DNA of 64,000 nucleotides from Stereocaulon alpinum (GCA_018257865.1 JAEUBA010000004.1:434001-498000); one strand, 5' to 3'; shown: positions 21,756-32,636, counted from the first letter of the stretch. Made by a program: numbers and translations. The notes: generated from the sequence alone by a model not told the origin.

Positions 21756-23112
21756 ATGCCGGACCCACTTTCTATTACTATCGGTGCTATTTGTCATGTC
21801 AAGAGCAGTGTCGAAGCTTTGCAACTCTATCGCAACCTTAGCGCTCGATTCTGCGGTACCAGCGTCTCTGTGTTATCTGCAAAGACGCAATTTGATTGTA
21901 TAGCGGATGCACTGGACGGAATTCAAGACGTACTACTCTCCAGACCACGACTGGCGGTAGAATGGACATCGAATGGGGACCTCTCTGGTCACACTCTGCA
22001 ATCCACAATGGCAGCTTGTGGATCGACCTTTACTTTCATTACCGAAACGTTGTATCAATTGACCAATAAGAGTCTGGAGACTTGTGGACAAGGGACCACC
22101 AGAGTACATTTTGTGCAGCTCTGGAACGCGTCGAATATTGAGGCAGGACTCAAGCATGTTTCCATCCTCGTTCCTGCGATGAACATTCTCCAGTCTGCGT
22201 TGATCAGGTAGGCCGACTTTCGTACGCCTCATTCGCATGACTAATCTCAATAGCGAGGTCAAAGCCGAGATCACGGACATACTTACGACCGAACGGAGCC
22301 AGACAATATTCGCCAAGGTGGCGTGCAATGCAGATCAAATGCTAGCACAGGCACCCAGCCGCCCTTTACTAACGATGAGCAACTCTTCGAACCGGTCTTC
22401 ACTTGTATCAGGAAACGATGACTTGGATGCTTACTTTGCCAATAGTACCTGGTATCGAAATGCTTGGGCGACGGCGAAGAATCGAGACTCTATGAAGCCA
22501 ATGCCACAGCAATGTACTATGAGACCCGAACATAGACATCTAGCGAGAGCAATGGCCTCATTCAGAGCAACACCTCGGAACTCAGACCAACTCAGCTTCA
22601 GAAGATGCGATTTACTAGAAGTTACCGGGGTACAAGGCCTCTGGTGGCAAGCCAAAAATGACACTGGGGAGACTGGACTAGTTCCATCCGACTATCTCAG
22701 CCTCTTTGACGCTCGACTTCCAATGCACAATGATATTTGTACTCGAGTAGTGAAGGCCGCATACCCTTATGTCGCCGACCCCAGAAAGCCAGGTGAGCTG
22801 AGCTTCGAGAAAGGCGAAGTATTGGAGGCTTATGACATGAAGCCTGGATGGTGGTATGCGAAGAAGCGGTCTGGAGAGTCGGGAGCGGTGCCTGCGTCTT
22901 ACTTCATTCTAGATGGTGAAGCTAGGGTTGATACAACGCACTCATTGACAAGTCTTCCTCTATCGCCGCCGCCATATTCGCAGGTACCGAAAGAATTGAG
23001 GCACACCCCATATCCCAGGTCGGTCAATACCGCCGTGATGGAGCCACCAGATAAGTTCTCTTTTCTTGATCATCCGCCAATCGCTCAGGCGGTTTGGGAG
23101 GCGCCAGACTAG
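21756..23112 (+). CDS. Tandem SH3-domain protein with a fungal signalling-type N-terminus
   Basis: Exons 21756-22207 and 22254-23112 join in frame to give 436 aa. The start is the ATG at 21756 (MPDPLSITIGAI); reading upstream begins only at TTG. Residues 1-~190 are helical and open with a DPLSI motif seen at the N-terminus of many fungal signalling and NLR-associated proteins (PigL_N/Fungal_N-like; this is my recognition, not a search). SH3-1 spans ~248-302 (ARAMASFRATPRNSDQLSF, GLWWQAK, GLVPSDYLSL) and SH3-2 ~316-370 (VVKAAYPYVADPRKPGELSF, GWWYAKK, GAVPASYF). Both keep the ALYDY-type start, the WW and the PSxY surface residues. The tail is Pro-rich (LPLSPPPYSQVP), a possible ligand for its own or other SH3 domains. 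It should be a cytosolic adaptor. It follows the NLR-type gene on the same strand. Confidence 0.9.
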
Positions 23113-23428
23113 ATGGTCGCGGATGAGGCTGGGAAGCGATGGAAAGGGTTCTGGGACTTTCTCACGTTTTTACATTCTCATGTACAGAATACTTCTTCCT
23201 GATAGACCAATACTCGATTAGAGCAGCCCGAAGAGTAATTCAACGCCAAGCGTCAAGCGTTGCACATAACGCAAACGGTAGGGTTACGCCCTAAGCTTTG
23301 CGCCTGTCGCTTGCTTTCTGCCCTCCACCGTAACGTGGCAAGCTTCCTTATGCATTTGTTAATGTACCAGATAGCGGAGTGGATCCCTCGTAGAAAGTCA
23401 GTATTATGGTATATTATGCGTTAGATCC
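23113..23428. other. Intergenic region between tandem plus-strand genes
   Basis: 316 bp; nothing beyond expected 3' UTR and promoter sequence was seen. Confidence 0.4.
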
Positions 23429-24325
23429 ATGAATAAGGTGGCAAGAGCCTCTCTGTGTTACAGACTTCGCGCTCCACTTTCCTCAAATGTTCGACATTCC
23501 GTGGCTCCTTTGACATCTCATCACCATGTTTTCCCTCATCCACTGGTAACATCTCACAAAACTTCATATTCCTCATATGGTAAAACCTCCACCATGTCCT
23601 CTCACAGAGGCGAACAACCGTTCCTCGTGCGCTTCTACGACTCGAACATCCAAGCCAAGGACACAAGGGGTCGGACTCTTACCCAGATACTTTCCTGGAA
23701 GGACGACGAACTCGAGTACCACCATGACTATATACAGCTCCTATTTCCCTTACCAGAGGGTTCGCCATTCAACCTTTCCGCCCCGATCATTGACCGCGCC
23801 ACATTCAACATGTTCCACGCTCGTAATGACCTGCAATCTCAACTTCGCTTGTCTCTGACTTGCATGCTCCACTTCTACGGCTTCTCTTTCTCCCGCAATC
23901 AAGACCATAATGCCGGCTCTGACCCCTCTCTACGGTCCAACCAAGTGGTGAGATCACCCCGATTTGACCGAGCATCTCGGAATTGGGTTAAGAAATTCAA
24001 CCATAACCATCTCCGCATCACGCGTATTCTACGTTCGCTTCGAGTTTTGGGCCTGGAGGAGGAGGCCAAGGGGTTTTTCAAGGCACTGCAGGGGGTGTTT
24101 GAGGAGGGGACGATCAGCGACAAGTCCATGATGTTCTGGACTCGGGCTATTAAGAGACCGCTTTATCTTGCGCCGGAGGACGATAATGATAAGGGGGATG
24201 GGGCTGACTTCCTCTATGAGTATGAGAACGACAAGAAGGCAGCAAGTATTGGCGACATCGAAGGGGGCGAGGGGGCGGTGGGGGACGTCTTGAAAGGTGG
24301 AATGGCGCCGAAGGAGGATGTTTGA
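23429..24325 (+). CDS. Opioid growth factor receptor (OGFr) domain protein
   Basis: A single exon. The first ATG (23429) gives 298 aa; a second in-frame ATG at 23594 (MSSHRGEQPF) gives 243 aa. The extra 55 residues are Arg/Ser-rich and nearly without acidic residues (MNKVARASLCYRLRAP), so they look like a mitochondrial presequence, or they may be a 5' leader that happens to be open. The conserved region holds WKDDELEYHHDYIQLLFPLP, the signature of the OGFr N-terminal domain, then FNHNHLRITRILRSLRVLGL. The metazoan protein binds met-enkephalin, but in fungi and bacteria the domain has no proven role, so ligand binding must not be assumed. The C-terminus is acidic and Gly-rich. The gene lies between the SH3 gene and the ISG12-like pair. 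Confidence 0.88.
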   Translation: MNKVARASLCYRLRAPLSSNVRHSVAPLTSHHHVFPHPLVTSHKTSYSSYGKTSTMSSHRGEQPFLVRFYDSNIQAKDTRGRTLTQILSWKDDELEYHHDYIQLLFPLPEGSPFNLSAPIIDRATFNMFHARNDLQSQLRLSLTCMLHFYGFSFSRNQDHNAGSDPSLRSNQVVRSPRFDRASRNWVKKFNHNHLRITRILRSLRVLGLEEEAKGFFKALQGVFEEGTISDKSMMFWTRAIKRPLYLAPEDDNDKGDGADFLYEYENDKKAASIGDIEGGEGAVGDVLKGGMAPKEDV

Positions 24326-25304
24326 TTGGGCATGGTCCCGATGGAAGGTGCAAACGACAGGTAGAGTACCTTTGCAGGATCATGAGAGCTACTCTATCTC
24401 TAGCAATAATAGATTTACCGGTGAGTAAAGGCCTTTACAAGCACACTAAGGCTGCGCTGACTGGAGCTACAGGTGCTCTACTGTTGAGCAATTTGCCCTC
24501 TTAGGAGCTTACGAATGTCTTCGAGATCAGCTTTGAATGGCACAAAACCTGTAATCAAAGTTATGAAACGTGACGTCTGTCCTCGGAAGCCGAGTGTTCT
24601 TGAGATCTTAAACCTCCTCAACGTCATGACCCAGGCTCTCCAGAATCTCAACACATCATTTTCTAGACTGATGCCAGATGCAAAATAGACAAGTCATACT
24701 CCTACAACGTCAGGAAAATGGCATTAGGCTGCTTCAGAACCTCAACTTTTGATGGTAATCGTGGCATGGCAGAAACAATAACCACTCTCCCGCAGGAAAG
24801 TACAGACCTAATTGCTTAAGAGGAAGAATCCATGAACGCATGAAGATTGTGTAGTAGCACTTTCTTTAGGACACTGGAGCTCCTAGAAGCATTCTCTGTC
24901 ATACACAGCTACTGAAACCTCAAGAAATGGCATGAAAGGAGGTAAGAATCTCTCAAGGGTATCCATCAATTAGAGGAAGGTTATGTTCTATGACAACCCC
25001 TGTCACTAAGCTCAATTCCATCTCGATGGCTATCTTGACTGTTTCCTTATGCCTCAAGTGCGGTAGTGTATCTCCAATCGTTTCTTAGCGTTACATACGT
25101 CTATGGGGCCCCCTTGCACAAAGCCGAGCTGATATGCAGGCAACCGCAATGCCCCACATCCTGATTAATTCATCGATGGCCCTTGCGTCTCACCGATCTT
25201 CACCTTCTATTCCCACATCTCAAACAAGCGACCCCACTATTTCCTCAGAAACAACAGTCATACCATAGTACACACATTATCAAGACAACAATTCGCGCCT
25301 CAGC
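24326..25304. other. AT-richer intergenic region
   Basis: 979 bp without a supportable gene. It precedes the first ISG12/IFI6-like gene and should contain its promoter. Confidence 0.45.
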
Positions 25305-25864
25305 ATGCATCTCCTCTACGCAGGCTTCAACCTCACCAATTCCAGCAGCTTCGGTGAAGGCTTCGGCCACTTCATCCATGACCGGTCCTTCCTCTGGCAA
25401 GTCTTGAATTGGATCCCTGATCATGCGAAGAGCTTTGTGGAATGGCTCAGGCAGCCTCGTAAGCTTAATTATATCCACAACGAGAAAGAGTTGACAAAAC
25501 TACAGACATCTTGGCCGTAATACTGGCTTGGGCAATCACATTCACCGTCATCCTGTTCTTGTTAGCTGCTGTAGGGTTTGGTCCTATTGGGATTGGAGCT
25601 GGTGTGTCTCTTCATAGTCATCCCTGCAGCTAATGCTTTCAAGATGATGGCCACTCGTGCTAAAGTGATTAACTGCGAACAGGCACTCTTGCAGCAGCTT
25701 TCCAAGCCTGGGCTTATGGAGGCTTCACGCCTGCTGGTGGCATCTTTGCTACGCTGACGTCTATGGGTATGCTGGGGTTGCTTATGCCTGTTCAGGTGGG
25801 GATAGCTGCTGTGAGCGCTTTTGTTGTTGCAGTGATTGTGTGGGGTTGTGGGGTTGGGCGTTAG
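25305..25864 (+). CDS. ISG12/IFI6-16-like small membrane protein, copy A
   Basis: Exons 25305-25458, 25506-25601 and 25683-25864 join in frame to give 143 aa. Exons 2 and 3 are too short to stand out as ORFs, and the first exon read alone would stop early. The N-terminal ~50 residues are soluble and aromatic-rich (FGHFIHDRSFLWQVLNW). Then come a hydrophobic segment (LAVILAWAITFTVILFLLAA) and the family core VGFGPIGIGAGTLAAAFQAW, then GGFTPAGGIFATLTSMGMLG and a last hydrophobic segment. The Gly/Ala-rich core with SMGMLG matches the interferon-induced 6-16/27 (ISG12) family; animal members sit in mitochondria or ER and affect apoptosis. The role in fungi is unknown. It converges on copy B and shares its intron phases and middle-exon size. 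Confidence 0.88.
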
Positions 25865-26076
25865 AGGAGAGCCAGGATCATTGATGCATCGATCTTTTTA
25901 GCTTAGGACTAGAGGATGCTAAGATATCTGATTTCCTCTGCCCAATGAACACCCACAAGCAATCCTCATCTCCATTCGTACCAAGCCTTTATATTCTGCA
26001 AGCTCTGTTTAACAGAGCAAAGCTTCCAGAAGAGGCAGTATCCTCCTCACTACCACCAACCTCATCGGGACGTTCG

Positions 26077-27017
26077 TCACTCTTGCTGTATTTGACCTGC
26101 CTTGAGCTTTGCGAAGTTATTTCTCCATCTCCAACCCTTTCCCCACTTCCTATCGTCCCTGTCTTCGCCAATGAGCCGTGTAGCGTAGAAATCTTCCTCT
26201 TGATCAATGGTATCGTCGTTATAATATCCATCTTCGACATCTTCTTCGATATCGTCTTCCTCTTCAATGTCATAATCATGATCCTTGTCATCATCTTCAA
26301 CTTCCTTATCATAGTCATATTCACCATCATCATCATCCTCTTCATCCTCCTTCTTATCATCCTCCTCATCACCATCTTCCCTACACCACCTCCACAACAA
26401 GTACCCCCCAACCACAACCGCAACCACAATTCCAACGCCCAATATCGCAGGCATCAACGCCCCAGTCATACCCATAGATTGCAGCGTAGCAAAGAGACCC
26501 GGCATCGCAGGCGTAAAGCCTCCAAAAGCAGCCGACTGCCACGCTGCAGCGAGCGTACCTAAACCACAAACGCAAGGTCAGCCAAACCCACTCGCAAGAA
26601 GGAATGAAGCAAGACCGAAGAGGAAGGAATGAAAGTGAGACCAACCAGCACCAATACCCGCACTCCCAAACCCAACACCAGACAAGCCACCAACAACAAC
26701 ACCGAAAGCGACTCCTTGCGCCAGCAATATCTTCCACACGCCTGTGCACCCCCATGTCGTCAGTTCTCCTACCCCATACCTACCTCAAACAGGGTAGAGT
26801 CCAACTCACGCCTATTCTTCAACCGCTCCGGAATCTGTGCCTGTGCACTTGTGAACCAGGCCAGCGTACGGGCCCCATTACTCATTACCCCATTCAATGC
26901 TCGCCCGAAGAAAGATTGTTGCTCAGTGAGGAGGCGGCCGAGGCCTTCGGGGATGGTGCGGAGGTTGGTGTTGTTGGTGGAGTTTTGGGGGAAGAGTGAG
27001 GGGAAGGGGGGAGGCAT
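26077..27017 (-). CDS. ISG12/IFI6-16-like membrane protein, copy B, with long acidic tail
   Basis: Exons 27017-26810, 26741-26646 and 26558-26077 join in frame to give 261 aa. The first ~70 residues are soluble (LRTIPEGLGRLLTEQQSFFG). The core reads ILLAQGVAFGVVVGGLSGVG, FGSAGIGAG and TLAAAWQSAAFGGFTPAMPG, then LQSMGMTGALMP, the same order as copy A. A final hydrophobic helix (ILGVGIVVAVVVGGYLLW) is followed by ~95 residues dominated by Asp/Glu and ending KAGQIQQE. The second donor is GTTGGT, a weak but phase-correct site. The acidic tail is encoded by GAT/GAA triplet-rich DNA and should face an aqueous compartment. Compared with copy A it is longer at both ends. Family call firm; function unknown. 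Confidence 0.87.
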
Positions 27018-27480
27018 TGTGGGGTTTGTGAGGTTTGGCGAGGGGGGTTTGGCTGGAGGTGGTGTGGTTGAGGGGGGTTAATGAGGTGTAAGTGGTGCGG
27101 AACTCTTTGAGATTGAGAGGATTAGAGCGTGTGTGTTTGTATTGAAAAGGATTGAGAGTATCGGATAGCTGCGGAGGGGTTCGGTTTTGTACATATGGGA
27201 AGCCCTAGGCAGCGATTCTGTGGAATGGAAGGGTATGCAGCTGCAGGGGTGGCTCAGCCATGCTTGAGCCCACAGCCTGAGAAGGAGGGTGTCTGTACGC
27301 CTATCAAGTTTAAGCGAGTCACTCAAGCGCTTAATTTATCATGGGTAAATATTTTGGCAGACTGTATCATCTGGATCAACGCATAGTTTTAGGCTCCTTG
27401 CTTTTATGATTCAGTGATTACGACTTTCCGACGTCCACCACACATGTTGCACAGCCTCCTGGTGCCTCACGCAATCTGCC
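27018..27480. other. Intergenic region between two minus-strand genes
   Basis: 463 bp; promoter of ISG12-like copy B and 3' UTR of the glutaminase gene are expected here. No gene seen. Confidence 0.4.
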
Positions 27481-30299
27481 TCACGGCGGCGTTGTCTCAT
27501 CAATAGGGTTACCAAAGCCCGTCCCTAGACTCCCCAATTGACCCTTCCTCTCAAGCGCCAGTAACGAGAAATGTCCCCCAGCCACTGGTCTCGCTATGAA
27601 TGTCACGGGATTCGGACTGACGGGATACCCACCCATATCAATGGTATCATACAGATCCGTGAAAGCCATGCTTGTCGTGGTTTCATTGAGCCAGTAGCCC
27701 AGAGCATTGACAAACAGCCGTCTGGTCTCGGAGGAACATGTCGCTGCTGTCCACATACTTTCGTCGGATTTAGTGTAGGAGTGGCGACTGTCCAAAGGTA
27801 TGCCGAATACTTGGCTGACGGTGGGGTAGTAGTCTGATTGCATCTTATAGAGGGAGGCGGGAATGAGGTTGAGATCAAGGAGCAGGTCGGGATAGATGTT
27901 GTACAGGAGTGAGTAAGTTGAACGCCATTGGTATGACAGAATTGTATGTTTTTCTGACGGGTCGATAGTGAAGCCTTCCCATTGGGTGTAGAAGTCGCTA
28001 GCTGTCGAGCTGTAGTTTTTGGAATTGGTAGGGTCATTTGCGAGGGTGGATATAAAGGACATTGCTTGGATACCCACGATACCTTTGATTGCTAGATTCG
28101 TCTGATTGACCAGAGCACCGGCAAAATCATCTAGAAAGGTTAAACCCTGCTGAAGCGGACTCAAGCGATCACGTAGAACTTACCAGTGCTGACTTGAAGG
28201 CCAGGGAGCAGGGAAAACGAGATCAGGTATGAAGCCCATCGCTGTAACTGAGCATAATGCTGCTGGACAAAGGCCGAGTTTCCGGAGAACCTAACGGCGG
28301 TGAGCGTTCTGTTCTGGTATCAATGTTGCAAGGTAATATGGTCTACGCACTTGTAGTACGCGTAAGTCATGAGAATCATGTTCCCACTTTCTTCCACGGG
28401 CATATACTCATCATTGCCCTCCACGTGCCCCGTCGCATTCGGAAAGTTAGAGCCTAAGTCATGCATGCTGTAGCCATTAGGATAAAATCCACCCTCCTGG
28501 TTCTGGTATAGGGGCTCCAAGTTGAATCTCAACAACTCCGGATTGGCATAGAGGAAGAACGGCATGGCAGGGAACATAACGTCCACTGTGTTTACATTGC
28601 CATCTGAGGAGATCTCCTTTTGGAACATCAAGGGCTCTGACATATTCGAGCCATTGATGCAGCCTCCAGTTGGAGGCACTGTAAAGACATAAGCGCCCAT
28701 AATCTGCCGTGTCGACAGTGCAACGATCGAGTAATATGCCTGAGCTTCTTCAACATCTGGAATTGCGATCCCACTGAAGTTGGTGGGGTTCAAGAACCCA
28801 TATTGATTGTTCGGATCGAAGATGTAAGGCTCTAAGTACTGATCAGTCCCATTGGTGTACACATTCGACCCATTGGAATAGAAGGGAGCTGGGCTTGGTG
28901 CGCTGTTGCTGTATACCATGGCTATGTTAGCGCTATAATAGGAGTCGACATCCGCCTTTAGCTGTGACTCGAATTGATTTGCCAGCACTTGGCTTTGAGC
29001 GAAGTCATTGAAATGAAAATTGATCATCTGCCATATATTTCCATAGCATTGAGACCACCACGGCTGTAAGGGAACGACACCTTGAGGAGTCAGATACCGG
29101 ATCGATGGCTGCTGGACTGAACCGATGGTGTACAGAACGGACGCTGAGGAAACAGAACCAAAATCGTGGGCAAACGCAAAGGCAGGATCGCGTGTACTAA
29201 AGGGACGGTAGTCTGTATCCACGACGTCTTGCAGGGTATGCTGCATGATAAAGCTGTATCGTAGGCTGCTCGAGTACCCACTCTGGTAGCTGAAATTCTG
29301 GGCACCGGTAAAGTTTGATGCCGTCGAGTACGTGAAGTTGCCCCATAGTGGCACCTGTTTCGTAGTCAGTCCTCGCATGTAGATACAGCAAAGTAGGAGC
29401 AGTAGCTCACATCCCTCTCCTCTGCGAATTCATACGGCTTGGCCAGGTTGACAAACCTGGAAGCTGTCAGCGAGCCTTTCGAGATCCACCATTCCTCTAG
29501 GCACCTCACCAGCTATAGATTGAAGATGAGTCCCTACTGGTAGCGTTCGCACTGCCATTAGCTGGTGACGGGCCGTTGTAGAATTGCCATTGAGTTGTCA
29601 CATTGCTCTCAAAGGCCACCCAGGAAGCATCGACATCGCTGTAGAACTGGACGCTATGGCTAGCATTATCCGTAGATCTTACGGATGTTTTTAGATAGCT
29701 GAGCGGAATGCTTGTCCTGCAGTAATCCTTGGGCAATACGGATGACAGAAAGCTAGCAGTAACCTCTACAGGTCCAGCGCTGAACGTGAAGTTCGAGTAT
29801 TGTGAGTCGTAGCTAACAGTCAAAGGCACCGCAGGTTTCAGGTTCGGTAGCGAAGGCAGTGTCGTCGATCCAGTGCCCAGATATTCATAAGAGATTCCGT
29901 CTACGGTAACAATCTGCCAAGCTCAGCTGATGTCCTATCCTTGATGAGGATGCGTGCTTACACCTTCCCAGCCCTTCGACACGCCAGTCCTAGTACAGTC
30001 AGCCAAAAGTCATTGTCCGACAGGCCACTGGAGGGTACGTACCAAAATTCCACACCATTTGTATTGATCGTCCCATTGTTCGATGTGGAAGTCCAGGCGC
30101 TGGTGTAGGGTGAGCGAACTGCGAGTGGAACGGCTGGAGGTCTAGCTGGCGAATATGCCGGAAGAGGATTTCTGACAAATAACCTTGCGTTAGTCGCTGT
30201 TTATGGAGCTTGCTCGGACGTTACTGACACATTGACGTCTTGTCCCACAGCGAGAACGGCTAGGAGAGCCGAAGCCAGTAATAGAGCAATTGCATGCAT
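27481..30299 (-). CDS. gtaA: Secreted glutaminase A-type amidohydrolase
   Basis: Eight exons (30299-30229, 30171-30043, 29989-29962, 29913-29510, 29456-29411, 29354-28351, 28290-28184, 28130-27481) join in frame to give 812 aa. The start MHAIALLLASALLAVLAVGQ is a clear signal peptide. The N-terminal domain (PARPPAVPLAVRSPY) and the large C-terminal helical domain match the fungal GtaA family: TVDVMFPAMPFFLYANPELL, then the hallmark HDLGSNFPNATGH and MPVEESGNMILM, and later DDFAGALVNQTNLAIKGIVG. GtaA enzymes are extracellular and release ammonia from glutamine, feeding nitrogen metabolism. Many N-x-S/T sites fit secretion. The donor after exon 6 (GTGCGT) and the first donor (GTCAGT) are weak and were chosen on phase. 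Length is a little over the usual ~690 aa. Confidence 0.88.
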
Positions 30300-31386
30300 A
30301 ATGGAAGCACGCATACATCAGAGATCTTGAATGTACACGCTGTATGACCATGGAGTCGCCTTGGAGGAGCTCCATAATCTTATAGCTTCACAATGCAGGC
30401 CGAAAATCCATTATTGAATGACGTGGTGACGAGCTTCACGCAATGTTTGGGGTACTTGCAGGGTTCCCGTCGACGGAGGCTCTTGTCGATCTTGGATCCC
30501 GTGCCGTCAAAGCTTTGCTTGGAAGGAGAAGGCGAATAGGGAACATGTGACGATTTACCCGGAACTCTGGCTAGAGGACCCAATGTGCATGGAAGTGTGC
30601 ATGGAAGTGTGCATGGTAGAGGCGGGGAAAGCCAAGCAGGGTTGGGATAGGGCAGAATTCCAGGTACCGCAATGAAGTCACTGACTTAGGATCACGATGC
30701 GCTCCAATTAAGAGACACCTAACACCTGCATAATCGACATTAGACCATTGGACTCGTTCGGACATTGTAGCAATCTTAGGTTCGCCCCTTAAAGTAGTCA
30801 TGACATGGGGCTTATGCATGCGAGGAAACCGCGTGGTGGACGCGCCTGGAAGATCTCAGCTTGCTGATCATGTACATTCAATCGCAGCCGACATTGAGGG
30901 ATTAGTACGAGGTCGCTCAAGATGTGAAAACAGTAGCTAGTACTTAGTGAAGGGGGCGAAACTGTTTATGATGACGGAAGCCACAGCTGATGCGTAGTGA
31001 ACGCATATGAACCTGTCGAGGATGATACTCCCACCATTGATCACCTTTTGGAACACCGTGAATATTATGAAGCTACCCGAGTTTGTGAACAGTCGAAGCC
31101 GCCGTCTAGTGAACGAGTTCAATATCGCGAGAGGTCGTGATCAGTGTCTAGTGAGAGATATGAAGCCGCTGGAAACGATTATGCCGCGCTTGTTGGTCTA
31201 TTGTAGACAATAACCCTATCTATCGTACAGAACTCTCTGCACTTGTCAGTTCAGTGCTGGTGCAATCGTAGAATTTGTACAGGACCCCAGAATCTCAATC
31301 GTGCCACTCACACTCGTATTAGTCGGTGACCGACCCCTGAAGTTCACCCTTGATAGCCAATTGGATCTATCTCGCCCATTCCTTTC
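30300..31386. other. Long intergenic region upstream of the glutaminase gene
   Basis: 1.09 kb with no supportable gene. It contains the glutaminase promoter, the 3' UTR of the next gene and a small 12-bp tandem repeat listed separately. Confidence 0.45.
30584..30616. repeat. 12-bp tandem repeat, 2.75 copies
   Basis: TGTGCATGGAAG is repeated perfectly at 30584, 30596 and (partly) 30608. It lies ~285 bp upstream of the glutaminase start codon and could be length-variable between strains. Confidence 0.8.
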
Positions 31387-31985
31387 TCAGCTCCTCGACG
31401 ACCCCGAACCCCTGCTCAGCCACCGCCGAAATGCAGTCCCCATGCTCTTTTTTCCGTCGGTATCCTGTAGACTGTTCAGTCAAAGACACCATTTGAGCTG
31501 ATTGCGCGATTGTCACCAACCTTGCTAGCCCTTCCCACATCCTGTGAGCGCAATTTCTGGTTCCCTACTCTCTCCACGTCTCCATTGTATACGGCGTACC
31601 ATCTAATCGGCGCACCCTGTGCAATCTTGTCGCTCAGATCCGCCATTGCCTGCCACGACGCCGTGTTTCCCCCTGGCCCCTTTGATATCACCTCGGCGAT
31701 GTCGACACTTAGGTCGCTCTGAATTATGTAGTCTGCTATGTAGGCGTATGGTTGCGCGTGGGCGTCGTCGCTGCAGTCTTCGGGGTCGTATTGCTCGAGG
31801 AATTGAACGTTAGGTAGGACCGCCATGAGCTCTGGGAACATCTTGGTAAAGCTGGCTCGTAGGGCATCTGGTGTGGTGGATTGCATGATGTAGTCGGAGG
31901 CTGCTTCGTCGACATCGTTGAGGATTACATGGTGGCGGATCTTGACGCGGTCCCATCGGAAGCCGTGAACGATGAAGACTGGCAT
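31387..31985 (-). CDS. Conserved fungal hypothetical protein (MPVFIVHGFRW family)
   Basis: Exons 31985-31521 and 31464-31387 join in frame to give 180 aa. The opening MPVFIVHGFRWDRVKIRHHV and the middle VQFLEQYDPEDCSDDAHAQP are of a type widespread in filamentous ascomycetes and sometimes labelled developmental regulator; I know no firm function. IRWYAVYNGDVERVGNQ precedes the splice. The short second exon adds KKSMGTAFRRWLSRGSGSS, a basic C-terminus typical of the family, which supports the intron (donor GTTGGT, acceptor CTACAG). Reading through the intron would give a longer, poorer tail. No signal peptide or membrane helix is seen; the protein is probably cytosolic. Confidence 0.82.
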
Positions 31986-32636
31986 TGTGAAGGCTATGGA
32001 GGTTGGGAGGTTGTGTAGGTTATGAAGATTGGAATGGGTGTGAAGAGCTCGTTGGTGGATTCGTTGAGGTTGATGCGAGGTTGGTACGATGTTTAGTGTA
32101 AGTGGTTCAACGTGTTGGCTATATATGTATTGTGCGCGTAAGCGATCACTAGCTCAATAGGTTGCCATAATAAGTCTGTGTATATGAAGCTATTCCTCGG
32201 CGTTCTCTCCTAATAAATCTGTGCAGATACCGGATGCTGGCTTAGAGCCTTGTACCCACTTCTGAAGACATGCCCGGCGGCAGGAGACTCAGACACATGT
32301 CCAAGAGCATGCAAACTGAAGTCAAACAGATCGTAAGCCCTTGTCCTACTATATGTCTCCGGATAATATGGTGGCGCGGCCGCATGCATGAAGGCCAGGG
32401 GAGATGGACAGAATGCGCGGATGCGAATCGAAATCGAAGGCGGAGCTCGGTCACTCAGGGGCAGATCGCCTACTCCACAGTCTCACGCATAGTGAACATA
32501 ATACTCCAAATCATACTTACCTCATTGGCCGCGGAAACGTATTCCCAAAATTAATAGAAGATCAATATTTTGATTCTACGGTATCGAGCGGGACTAAGTA
32601 ATCCGTGAGGCGTGCTTGAACGCCTCGTTCTGTCGA
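31986..32636. other. Intergenic region between two minus-strand genes
   Basis: 651 bp; expected promoter and 3' UTR only. No gene supported. Confidence 0.4.

Noticed and set aside
26604..27081. 131- and 150-codon plus-strand frames opposite ISG12-like copy B
   Set aside because: They cross the introns and exons of a well-supported minus-strand gene and begin in its second intron.
31476..31520. Unspliced C-terminus of the MPVFIVHGFRW protein
   Set aside because: Reading through gives a short tail (VGDNRAISSNGVFD), whereas the spliced version gives the basic C-terminus typical of the family.
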